From Hyphomicrobiales bacterium (lineage in GTDB: Bacteria; Pseudomonadota; Alphaproteobacteria; Rhizobiales; JAJFHB01), in assembly GCA_021775795.1 (NCBI GenBank), contig JAJFHB010000191.1, positions 1-6,774 on the forward strand: a DNA stretch of 6,774 bases, read 5' to 3'. A model generated the notes under the pieces. That model searched no databases. It saw nothing but the letters and a program-made list of their open reading frames with translations, and was not told where the DNA came from. Made by a program: the position numbers and the translations under genes. This document shows positions 1 to 6,006 of the stretch, piece after piece (position 1 is the first letter of the stretch; each line of letters starts with the position of its first letter).

Positions 1-1
1 T

Positions 2-433
2 GTCTATCTGAGCATCAGCAATGACGGCCACCATGGCGACCGATTGATCGCGGCAAGCAGCCCGCTCGCGGAGCGCACTGAACTTCACACCCACATCGTC
101 GAGGACGACGTAGCACGGATGCGGCCTGTTGAAGCCGTCGACGTTCCGGCGGGCGGCGTTGCAACATTCGCCCCGGGCGGCAATCACATCATGCTGTTCG
201 ACCTGTCCGGCGAGCTTTCTGAAGGGGACATGATCCCGGTAACGCTGCAGTTTGAGAATGCAGGGTCACTCGACATTCAGGCCATGATCATGCGTGAAGC
301 CCCTGAGGGCACAGCGCACGGCGACCACGGAGATCATTCTACGTCTGGGGATGACGGGCACACGATGTCTGGCGATGATGCCCAACATTCCGGACATGAT
401 GACCATTCCGAACATAGCGGTCATTCCGAATAG
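2..433 (+). CDS. PCu(A)C-family periplasmic copper chaperone, 3' part (start outside window)
   Basis: The frame is open from the first bases, so the signal peptide and first strands of the domain lie to the left; 143 residues are visible. They hold the exact PCu(A)C copper site H-X10-M-X21-H-X-M: H29, M40, H62 and M64 of the visible part. The surrounding text (DRLIAASSP, PVEAVDVPAGG, FAPGGNHIMLF) is typical of the family. Known members bind Cu(I) in the periplasm and deliver it to the CuA centre of cytochrome c oxidase, often with a Sco protein. After the beta-sandwich comes an unusual 39-residue tail (from about residue 105, nt 314-430) of Gly, Asp, Ser and nine His, probably an extra metal-binding arm. 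The gene converges on the dehydrogenase gene with 14 nt between stop codons, so a functional link is unlikely. The family call is very safe; the role in oxidase assembly is inferred from the family. Confidence 0.93.
   Translation, partial: VYLSISNDGHHGDRLIAASSPLAERTELHTHIVEDDVARMRPVEAVDVPAGGVATFAPGGNHIMLFDLSGELSEGDMIPVTLQFENAGSLDIQAMIMREAPEGTAHGDHGDHSTSGDDGHTMSGDDAQHSGHDDHSEHSGHSE
386..430 (+). repeat. 18-nt tandem repeat encoding the His-rich tail
   Basis: CATTCCG occurs at 386, 404 and 422, exactly 18 nt apart. This gives two full units and a half unit that encode HSGHDD, HSEHSG and HSE, the last residues of the copper chaperone. The period is a multiple of three, so gain or loss of a unit would lengthen or shorten the metal-binding tail without a frameshift. 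Less regular relatives (SGDD-type units) lie just upstream, at about 335-385, and suggest older duplications. Confidence 0.7.
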
Positions 434-447
434 GCATTCTGTGCATT

Positions 448-1629
448 TCAGAGCGTTTCGCCCTGCCACAGCCGCAGATCGGCGCGTGTCAGATCAGCCA
501 GGCACCCAGCGCCCAGAAAACACATATCTCGCCTGATTTCTGTTTTCAAAATGTCGAGCGCCCGCGCTGCGCCTTCGCGTCCGGCCGCCGCCAGTCCATA
601 GGCAAACGGTCTGGCAGTGCTCACGGCCCTCGCCCCGATGGCAATCGCCTTGAGCACATCTGTGCCGCGTCTGATACCGCCATCGAGAACAACTTCCACC
701 TGGTCTCCCACCGCATCGCAGATTTCGGCCAATACACTCAACGGTGCCGGCGTCGTATCGAAGTGGCGCGCACCCTGGTTCGACACAATGACAGTACTGA
801 GGCCTGCGTCCACCGAACGGCGCGCATCGTCAGCAGAGAGAACACCTTTGATGGCAATGGGTCCGCCCCAGGTTTCCGCGAGCCAGGCCATCGTTTCCCA
901 GTTTAGTTTGCAGGTAAAAAATTCATTGAAGAGCCAATCCAGATCACGCTCAGGTGGTGAGAAATACTGCGTGTAGTTCGCAAATTCCATTTTGTAGCCG
1001 ATCTTGTCGAACAGCCAACGCGGGTGCATTGCTATCGACATCCAACCCGCCAGCGAAAAGGAAGGAGGGAGTTCCAGGCCGTTGCGTCGGCTTCGCTCAC
1101 GATTGCCCTGGGTTGGAACATCCACAGTCACGATAAGAGCGCCATAACCAGCGGCGCGCGCACGTTCCATAAGCGATTCCATCAATTCGCGCGAACGCGT
1201 CGGAATAATGTTGAAGAATGACGGCCCAGACGCCTCTCGGGACAGATCCTCCAGGCTCACCTCGGATGCACCGGATAAAGCAAAGGCTGTACCGGATCTA
1301 TGAACTTCCTGCGCCATCGCGACTTCGCCATCGCGATGTACAAGGGACTGCATTCCCCAGGGCGAGCAGATCACCGGCCACTCGAGGTGCTGGCCAAGCA
1401 CGGTTGTGGACATATCGACTGCGTCCAATTCCAGGCCTGCGCATTGACGGGGCACCAAGGCATAGCGCGCAAAGGCGGCTTCGTTCCCTATCAGAGAGAC
1501 CTCATCGTCTGCTCCGCCAGCGATATGATCGTAAATTGGATTTGGTAACTTCCTCTTCGCGAGGCGCTGAAGGTCGTGAATGTTATGGCACTTTTCCAAT
1601 CGACGAGAGAATTTCACCGCTTCAGTCAC
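448..1629 (-). CDS. FMN-dependent 2-hydroxy-acid dehydrogenase/oxidase homologue (LldD/glycolate oxidase family) with altered active site
   Basis: The product has 393 residues and the family's single TIM-barrel. From the N-terminus: the LPNPIYDHIAGGADDE entry motif (about 28-43), CSPWGMQSLVHRDGE, TVDVPTQGNRER (Asp170, Arg177), IAIKGVLSADDA (Lys261), VSNQGARHFD (282-291) and the FMN-phosphate motif DGGIRRG (from Asp316). Family enzymes oxidise L-2-hydroxy acids such as lactate or glycolate to 2-oxo acids with FMN, and pass electrons to quinone, cytochrome or oxygen. Here Asp170, Arg177, Lys261 and Arg288 are kept. The catalytic His is Gln285, the two active-site Tyr positions are His35 and Ile142, the conserved Gln before the second is Asn140, and the Thr by flavin N5 is Trp91. 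Activity and substrate are therefore uncertain. Start: GTG at 1629, chosen because GGGAG (1637-1641) lies 7 nt upstream; a GTG at 1656 would add nine residues but has no well-spaced ribosome site. The gene is transcribed away from the LysR gene, its likely regulator. Confidence 0.9.
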   Translation of the reverse strand: MTEAVKFSRRLEKCHNIHDLQRLAKRKLPNPIYDHIAGGADDEVSLIGNEAAFARYALVPRQCAGLELDAVDMSTTVLGQHLEWPVICSPWGMQSLVHRDGEVAMAQEVHRSGTAFALSGASEVSLEDLSREASGPSFFNIIPTRSRELMESLMERARAAGYGALIVTVDVPTQGNRERSRRNGLELPPSFSLAGWMSIAMHPRWLFDKIGYKMEFANYTQYFSPPERDLDWLFNEFFTCKLNWETMAWLAETWGGPIAIKGVLSADDARRSVDAGLSTVIVSNQGARHFDTTPAPLSVLAEICDAVGDQVEVVLDGGIRRGTDVLKAIAIGARAVSTARPFAYGLAAAGREGAARALDILKTEIRRDMCFLGAGCLADLTRADLRLWQGETL

Positions 1630-1679
1630 ACCCTTGCTCCCGGTCAAAAAGCCCACTCCATGATGAAAAATGAAACGAC

Positions 1680-1689
1680 ATCACGTGAT
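1680..1689. promoter_or_regulatory. 10-bp perfect palindrome at the predicted dehydrogenase transcription start (possible operator)
   Basis: ATCACGTGAT is a perfect inverted repeat that overlaps the edge of the candidate -10 box and the predicted start of the minus-strand transcript. With ATGATCAT (1710-1717), it gives two symmetrical sites about 30 bp apart, roughly three helical turns, centre to centre. LysR regulators usually bind imperfect dyads of the T-N11-A type in such divergent regions, so a role is plausible, but a palindrome this short can occur by chance. Confidence 0.3.
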
Positions 1690-1716
1690 TATGACCTTGA
1701 GCAAAATTAATGATCA
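1688..1716 (-). promoter_or_regulatory. Candidate promoter of the dehydrogenase gene
   Basis: On the minus strand, CATAAT (1693-1688) matches the sigma-70 -10 consensus at five of six bases. A weak -35, TGATCA (1716-1711, three of six matches), lies 17 nt upstream. Transcription would start near 1681 and give a leader of about 50 nt before the preferred GTG. The -35 lies inside the palindrome ATGATCAT (1710-1717), so a bound regulator could overlap polymerase here. This is read by eye only. Confidence 0.4.
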
Positions 1717-1783
1717 TCTCTTCGCCGGCCCGAAAGTTGAGCCTGAGACTATAGCCCCGGCGTCTGTGCTGGCAATTTCCAAC

Positions 1784-1813
1784 TTGACAGCGCCCGCTAC
1801 ATACGAATTTGAT
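1784..1813 (+). promoter_or_regulatory. Candidate promoter of the LysR-aminotransferase operon
   Basis: A perfect -35 box TTGACA (1784-1789) is followed after 18 nt by TTTGAT (1808-1813), which matches four of six -10 bases. The predicted start near 1820 gives a leader of about 38 nt before the TTG codon. A TGATCA core (1810-1815) recurs at the -10, the same hexamer as in the opposite promoter's -35, so one factor could contact both promoters. The -35 is convincing; the -10 is weak. Confidence 0.45.
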
Positions 1814-1848
1814 CACGCCACGAAATAGTCAGTTCACTTCCGGGCTGT

Positions 1849-1853
1849 GAGGG
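1849..1853 (+). promoter_or_regulatory. Ribosome binding site supporting the TTG start of the LysR gene
   Basis: GAGGG lies 4 nt before TTG at 1858. No ATG, GTG or other TTG exists in this frame between the TTG and the upstream stop at 1810-1812, and the next residues (ARKLPPFAALRAFE) are the usual N-terminus of GcvA-like regulators. The rare start codon is therefore well supported. Confidence 0.6.
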
Positions 1854-1857
1854 CACG

Positions 1858-2766
1858 TTGGCCAGAAAATTACCTCCATTTGCAGCTCTGAGAGCATTTG
1901 AGGCAACGGCGAGACTGGGTACGCTGCAGGCTGCAGCCGACGAGTTGCTGGTATCGAGTTCCGCAATAAGTCACCAGATCAAGTCTCTCGAATCATACTT
2001 CGGCGCAAAGATGTTCTTGCGCGGACCAACCGGTCTGTCCCTGACCGACACCGGACGGGACTATCTGGAAGAAGTGGGTGCAGCCCTTGATCGACTTGAA
2101 TCCTGCACCATTAATCTCATGGACGAAGCTGAATCCAGCCGCCTGACATTGCATCTGTTCCACTCCCTCGCAGAACTCTGGCTGGTGCCGCAAATCGGAA
2201 GTTTTCTCGACGATCACCCCGACATTGATCTTGAAATCATTACCCAACCGGATGAAGTGGATCTCGCCGGAAGCAACATCGACGTGGCTATCCGATATAC
2301 GGACGGCCCGGTTCAGGGACATCGTTGCGACCATCTTTTTGATGAAACAGTTTCCCTGATCTGCTCCCCCAAACTGCTCGAAGAGCACGGCCCCATCAAA
2401 TCTGCAAAAGACGTTTTGAAGCACCGGCTGATCAGCAGTGCCTATACGGATGGCGAATGGAACCGCTGGTTTGGCAAACATGGCATTGAGTTCGACGACA
2501 CCTCTTCTTCAATGATCATTGATTCCCGCACCAGCATCGTAAGGGCCGCGCTTGAGGGATATGGCGTTGCCCTTTGTCCCCGCCCCTATGCCGATGGCCA
2601 TCTGGCAAGTGGTGACCTGTGTATGCCTATCGACACACAAGCCGCAAACGGCATGGCTTACTACCTTGTAACGCCGGTGCGCACCGAGGCCCTGAACCGG
2701 GTGAAACGGTTCCGATCCTGGCTGTTGCGGATCAGCCGAGAAATGCAACTGACAACCAAACAATAG
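1858..2766 (+). CDS. LysR-family transcriptional regulator, GcvA-like
   Basis: The product has 302 residues, the normal LysR length. Residues 1-62 are the winged helix-turn-helix: KLPPFAALRAFEATARLGTL, then AADELLVSSSAISHQIKSLE as recognition helix and the LSLTDTGRDYL wing. A linker helix follows, then a periplasmic-binding-protein-like effector domain from about residue 93 (LTLHLFHSLAELWLVP) with the GcvA-type features DVAIRYTDGP, ETVSLICSP and ALEGYGVALCPRPYA. Such proteins are cytoplasmic tetramers that bind a small-molecule effector and usually control a divergent or adjacent gene plus their own. Here the divergent gene is the dehydrogenase and the next gene, 18 nt downstream, is an aminotransferase, so both are likely targets. 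The effector may be a substrate or product of those enzymes; this is inference. Translation starts at TTG. Confidence 0.93.
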   Translation: MARKLPPFAALRAFEATARLGTLQAAADELLVSSSAISHQIKSLESYFGAKMFLRGPTGLSLTDTGRDYLEEVGAALDRLESCTINLMDEAESSRLTLHLFHSLAELWLVPQIGSFLDDHPDIDLEIITQPDEVDLAGSNIDVAIRYTDGPVQGHRCDHLFDETVSLICSPKLLEEHGPIKSAKDVLKHRLISSAYTDGEWNRWFGKHGIEFDDTSSSMIIDSRTSIVRAALEGYGVALCPRPYADGHLASGDLCMPIDTQAANGMAYYLVTPVRTEALNRVKRFRSWLLRISREMQLTTKQ

Positions 2767-2784
2767 ACATACAGGACAGCTCCG

Positions 2785-4005
2785 ATGGAAAAGCCCGCAG
2801 CGCAACCAGCGCTAAGCCCAATATTTTCACTGTTCGAGCCTTCTCCCATCGCGCAGATTTTTTCCAAGGCAACAAGTCTCATTGAAGCGGGGCGAACGCT
2901 CTATAACTTCTCAACTGGCGAGCCGGATTTCGACACGCCCACTCACGTACGAGAGGCGGCAAAGCGCTCCATTGATGAGGGCAATACCAAGTACAGCCCG
3001 ATAAATGGCACCAGCGCGCTCAAACAAGCCGTTCAGCGCAAATTTGCCCGCGACAACGACCTCCACTACGAAACTGATGAAATCATCATCGGGTTTGGCG
3101 CAAAGCCGCTGCTGACCAGTGCCATTCAGGCCGTCATTGGTCCCGGAGATGAAATGCTGCTCTCCACGCCGTGCTGGCCCTCGCACGTGGGCATGATCCA
3201 GCTTGCCGGAGGAACCCCCCGTTTCATCGAGACAAATGTCAATTCGAGCTTCAAGTTTACAAGCGATGACCTGCGCGCGGCCATCGGTCCGCAGACAAAA
3301 GCTATCCTTTTGTGCTCGCCTTCGAACCCGACCGGGGCAATGTATTCTGCTGCAGAATTGAAAGCATTGGCGGAGGTACTTCTGGAGCATCCGCAGGTCT
3401 GGATCATTTCAGATGATCTCTATGAACACATCGTGTTTGACGACGCCAAATTCGCCACCATCGCTCAAGTTGAGCCTCGCCTTGCAGACCGCACCCTGAC
3501 CGTCAACGGCGTCTCCAAATGCTATGCCATGACGGGCTGGCGCATCGGCTACGCCGGGGGCCCGGCGAACTGGGTGCGCGGCATCAGCGAGCTCTTTACA
3601 CAATCGAACGGTGGTTGTTGCTCGATCAGCCAGACCGCATCAATTGCAGCCCTTGATGGCCCCCAGGATTTCCTGAAGGAATGGGCTGCCATCTATCAGC
3701 ATAAGCGGGATATGGCCGTACGGGCGCTTGCGCAGATCCCCGAGTTACGCTGCCTGACACCGGAGGGAGCATTTTATGCGTTTGTTGAATGTGGCGGCGT
3801 TCTGGGCAAAACCACGCAAGACGGGTTTGTGATCGAAAACAGCAAGGATTTTGCACAACATCTTCTTGAAAGCTGGGATGTGGTGGTCGTTCCGGGTTCG
3901 GGCTTTTTTGCGGACCCATATTTCCGCATGTCGGTTGCGACAGATGAAGACACCATTGAACGTGGCATCGGACGTATCGCCGAGGCGTGCGCGGCTTTGC
4001 GCTAA
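2785..4005 (+). CDS. Class I/II PLP-dependent aminotransferase (aspartate-aminotransferase fold type I)
   Basis: The 406-residue product has all key residues of the AspB-like subgroup: STGEPDF (43-49), Tyr70, GAK (105-107) for PLP phosphate, Trp131 stacking on the cofactor, Asn181 in SNPTG, Asp210 and Tyr213 in SDDLYEH, the Schiff-base Lys245 in NGVSKCYAMTGWRIGY, Arg253 for phosphate, and Arg381 (YFRMSVA) for the substrate alpha-carboxylate. It should therefore be an active cytoplasmic enzyme that moves an amino group between an amino acid and a 2-oxo acid. The amino acid it prefers cannot be read from the sequence; the family covers aspartate, aromatic, branched-chain and other substrates. 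ATG has AGGA (2773-2776) 8 nt upstream. It lies 18 nt after the LysR gene, so it is probably co-transcribed. It may consume or produce the oxo acid handled by the divergent dehydrogenase, a link based on position only. Confidence 0.93.
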   Translation: MEKPAAQPALSPIFSLFEPSPIAQIFSKATSLIEAGRTLYNFSTGEPDFDTPTHVREAAKRSIDEGNTKYSPINGTSALKQAVQRKFARDNDLHYETDEIIIGFGAKPLLTSAIQAVIGPGDEMLLSTPCWPSHVGMIQLAGGTPRFIETNVNSSFKFTSDDLRAAIGPQTKAILLCSPSNPTGAMYSAAELKALAEVLLEHPQVWIISDDLYEHIVFDDAKFATIAQVEPRLADRTLTVNGVSKCYAMTGWRIGYAGGPANWVRGISELFTQSNGGCCSISQTASIAALDGPQDFLKEWAAIYQHKRDMAVRALAQIPELRCLTPEGAFYAFVECGGVLGKTTQDGFVIENSKDFAQHLLESWDVVVVPGSGFFADPYFRMSVATDEDTIERGIGRIAEACAALR

Positions 4006-4008
4006 AGC

Positions 4009-5016
4009 TCACGACATGGCGCGGCCTTCCGCGTCAAACCGATGAATACTGTCAGTTGGAAAGTCCACGCGGCAGGCTGCACCGACAACACATTCATAAA
4101 TTCCCGGCAGACGCAGTGTTACCGGGCCCAGTTCATCCACATCGACGAACAGGTGGGTTTCAGATCCCATGTGCTCTGCGTGTGTGATGTGACCGGGATA
4201 GCCGTGTGAGCTCTCGCTTGTAATCACGACATGTTCGGGGCGCACACCGATTTCGAAAGCCGAGTTCTTCTCGGCGACCTTGCCGCGTATGAAGTTCATG
4301 CCAGGATTGCCAAGGAAACCTGCCACGAAACGATTTGCGGGACGGCGGTAAATCTCCACTGGTGGGCCAACCTGTTCAACCTGCCCCTCGTTCATCACGA
4401 TGAGAGTCTCGGCCAGCGTCATGGCCTCGGCCTGATCATGGGTCACGTAAATCATCGTGGCTTTCAGGCGGCGATGGAGGCTTGCCAGCTCAACACGCGT
4501 GCTGACACGCAATGCTGCGTCCAGGTTCGATAGGGGCTCGTCGAAGAGAAAGACCCTGGGTTCGCGCACAATTGCGCGGCCAATGGCGACCCGTTGGCGC
4601 TGGCCACCTGAAAGGGATGCAGGTTTGCGGCTGAGCAGTTCGTCAATCACCAGCATCTCTGCGGCGCGGCGCACCCGATCTTCGACTTCGTCTTTTGGAA
4701 CTTTCAGGAATTTCAGACCAAACGCCATGTTCTGAAAGACCGTCATATGCGGGTAAAGCGCATATGACTGGAAAACCATCGCAATGCCGCGTTTTGCCGG
4801 TTCGACGGAGTTCACACGTTCGCAGCCAATGTTAAGGTCGCCGGAAGAGGCTTCCTCAAGCCCGGCGATTATCCGCAAAAGCGTGGTCTTCCCACACCCC
4901 GACGGGCCAACAATCACGGCGAAAGTTCCGTCCGGAATTTCAAGAGAGATGTCGCGCAATACATCGCTTCCGCCGAATTGCTTGCAAAGACCCTGTGTGG
5001 TCACGCTGCCGTTCAT
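4009..5016 (-). CDS. ABC importer ATP-binding protein, CUT1 sugar type (MalK/UgpC-like)
   Basis: The 335-residue product has every motif of an ABC ATPase: Walker A GPSGCGKTT (37-45), the Q-loop with Gln83 in VFQSYALYPHMTV, the signature LSGGQ (135-139), Walker B VFLFDE (155-160), the D-loop SNLD (163-166) and the switch His193 in YVTHDQAEA. The dimer would sit on the cytoplasmic face and drive uptake through the two permeases encoded upstream. The C-terminal TOBE region (from NFIRGKV, about 241) is recognisable by GVRPEHV but is compressed: only about 12 residues separate its first strand from that motif, where MalK/UgpC proteins commonly have some 30 or more. This accounts for the slightly short protein. 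ATG overlaps the permease stop by 4 nt (5013-5016), with AAGGGG (5024-5029) 7 nt upstream, so translation is probably coupled. The substrate is likely a sugar or polyol, not further defined. Confidence 0.95.
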   Translation of the reverse strand: MNGSVTTQGLCKQFGGSDVLRDISLEIPDGTFAVIVGPSGCGKTTLLRIIAGLEEASSGDLNIGCERVNSVEPAKRGIAMVFQSYALYPHMTVFQNMAFGLKFLKVPKDEVEDRVRRAAEMLVIDELLSRKPASLSGGQRQRVAIGRAIVREPRVFLFDEPLSNLDAALRVSTRVELASLHRRLKATMIYVTHDQAEAMTLAETLIVMNEGQVEQVGPPVEIYRRPANRFVAGFLGNPGMNFIRGKVAEKNSAFEIGVRPEHVVITSESSHGYPGHITHAEHMGSETHLFVDVDELGPVTLRLPGIYECVVGAACRVDFPTDSIHRFDAEGRAMS

Positions 5017-5849
5017 TTGAGTGCCCCTTGCGTCAGCGCCCGAACAAACTGACGTGACAGGAGCATGTAGAGCGCAAGCATGGGCAGGATAGCCAACGTG
5101 AGTGATGCCAGTACCGCATTCCAGTCTGTCACATACTGGCCAATGAACTGCTGCACCCCAAGCGTGACCGTGCGGGTACCTTCACCCGGCGCCAGAATGA
5201 GCGGGAACCAAAGATCATTCCAGATCGGCACCATCACAAATATCGCAACAGTTGCTGCCGCCGGCCGGATCAGCGGCAATACAATATGGAAGAAGATGCG
5301 ATGCTCAGGGGCCCCATCACAACGCGCTGCGTCAGGCAAGTCGCCGGGAATTTGCGCCATGAATTCAGACAGAATGAAAATTGCAAACGGCAAACCTTGC
5401 GCGCAGTAAACAAGTATCAGGGCGAACAGACTGTTGGTCAGGCCGAGGTCTGTCATGAGGTCCAGTATGGCGACGGTACCAAGTCTGATCGGTACCATGA
5501 TGCCCAGAACCAGAAACAGCCCCAATAGTGTTCGCCCGGGAAACCGGTAGGCATTCAGCGCCCAGGCAGCCATGGCCCCGAACAGCAGCACGATCAGCAT
5601 GGATACCGTTGTGACGATGAAGCTGTTGAGGAAGTAATATGCAAACTCGGCGTTTTCGAACACCCGCGAAAAACCCTCAGCCGAAAATGTCTCGGCGTTG
5701 GGCAAAGCCAATGGATCACGAAAGATGCCCTTGCGCGACTTGAACGCGTTCATCACCACCAGCAGCACCGGCAGGAGTGCCACGCAGAGGTAGGAAAGCA
5801 ATGCTGCATGAACAGCGATGGAGCGCCAGCCGTTACGCATGAGGGCCAT
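5013..5849 (-). CDS. ABC importer inner-membrane permease, MalG-like (CUT1)
   Basis: With ATG at 5849 the product has 278 residues, the normal MalG/UgpE size. About six hydrophobic segments are visible (near 11-33, 74-98, 107-128, 138-162, 196-220 and 243-264). The cytoplasmic EAA loop is GDLPDAARCDGAPEHRIFFH then IVLPL (about 169-193), with Asp in place of the first Glu; this loop docks onto the ATPase. The N-terminal pattern LLPVLLVVMNAFKSRKGIF is typical of the subfamily. The frame stays open upstream to a TTG at 5933, but those 28 extra residues are hydrophilic, lack family resemblance and have no ribosome site. The first ATG is preferred, although it too lacks a clear Shine-Dalgarno (a second ATG lies at 5840). 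It forms the translocation pore with the MalF-like partner encoded upstream. Confidence 0.92.
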   Translation of the reverse strand: MALMRNGWRSIAVHAALLSYLCVALLPVLLVVMNAFKSRKGIFRDPLALPNAETFSAEGFSRVFENAEFAYYFLNSFIVTTVSMLIVLLFGAMAAWALNAYRFPGRTLLGLFLVLGIMVPIRLGTVAILDLMTDLGLTNSLFALILVYCAQGLPFAIFILSEFMAQIPGDLPDAARCDGAPEHRIFFHIVLPLIRPAAATVAIFVMVPIWNDLWFPLILAPGEGTRTVTLGVQQFIGQYVTDWNAVLASLTLAILPMLALYMLLSRQFVRALTQGALK

Positions 5850-6006
5850 GGTTATTGTGCATTCGACATTCGGACAAGAGTGGATCGATTCGCAGGCCTT
5901 ATCGTTCGGTATTCTCGCTTCCGGTTCAGGCAATGTATGCGGGTCAGCACCTTAGGTCGTGCCTTGCACAGCCTGCACACACTGGTTCGCTTGCGCTGCC
6001 TCACAC
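5850..6006. other. 157-nt gap inside the ABC operon, with short direct repeats
   Basis: CUT1 permease genes usually abut or overlap; here 157 nt separate the stop of the MalF-like gene from the ATG of the MalG-like gene. No convincing gene is seen on either strand. A near-direct repeat, GCCTTGCACA followed by GCCTGCACA, lies at 5961-5979. I could not find a clear sigma-70 promoter, terminator with a U-run, or REP-type palindrome, so the function, if any, is unknown. Confidence 0.5.

Noticed and set aside
434..447. Terminator between the copper chaperone and the dehydrogenase, from the GAAT/ATTC inverted repeat near 428-439.
   Set aside because: The stem is 4 bp and no T-run follows on either strand.
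617..976. Plus-strand open frames opposite the dehydrogenase gene (for example 617-976, 1024-1221 and 1218-1673).
   Set aside because: They lie antisense to a clear family protein, show no recognisable domain and have no ribosome site that I could see.
2510..2521. 12-bp palindrome CAATGATCATTG, similar to the TGATCA sites of the control region.
   Set aside because: It lies deep inside the LysR coding sequence in ordinary codons, and one or two 12-bp palindromes are expected by chance in a window of this size.
3994..4008. Inverted repeat GCTTT/AAAGC with a 5-nt loop at the junction of the convergent genes, as a terminator.
   Set aside because: The stem is only 5 bp, half of it A-T, it overlaps the aminotransferase stop and has no U-run on either strand.
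5850..5933. N-terminal extension of the MalG-like permease from the TTG at 5933.
   Set aside because: The 28 added residues are polar, unlike the family N-terminus, with no Shine-Dalgarno; the ATG at 5849 gives the usual length.
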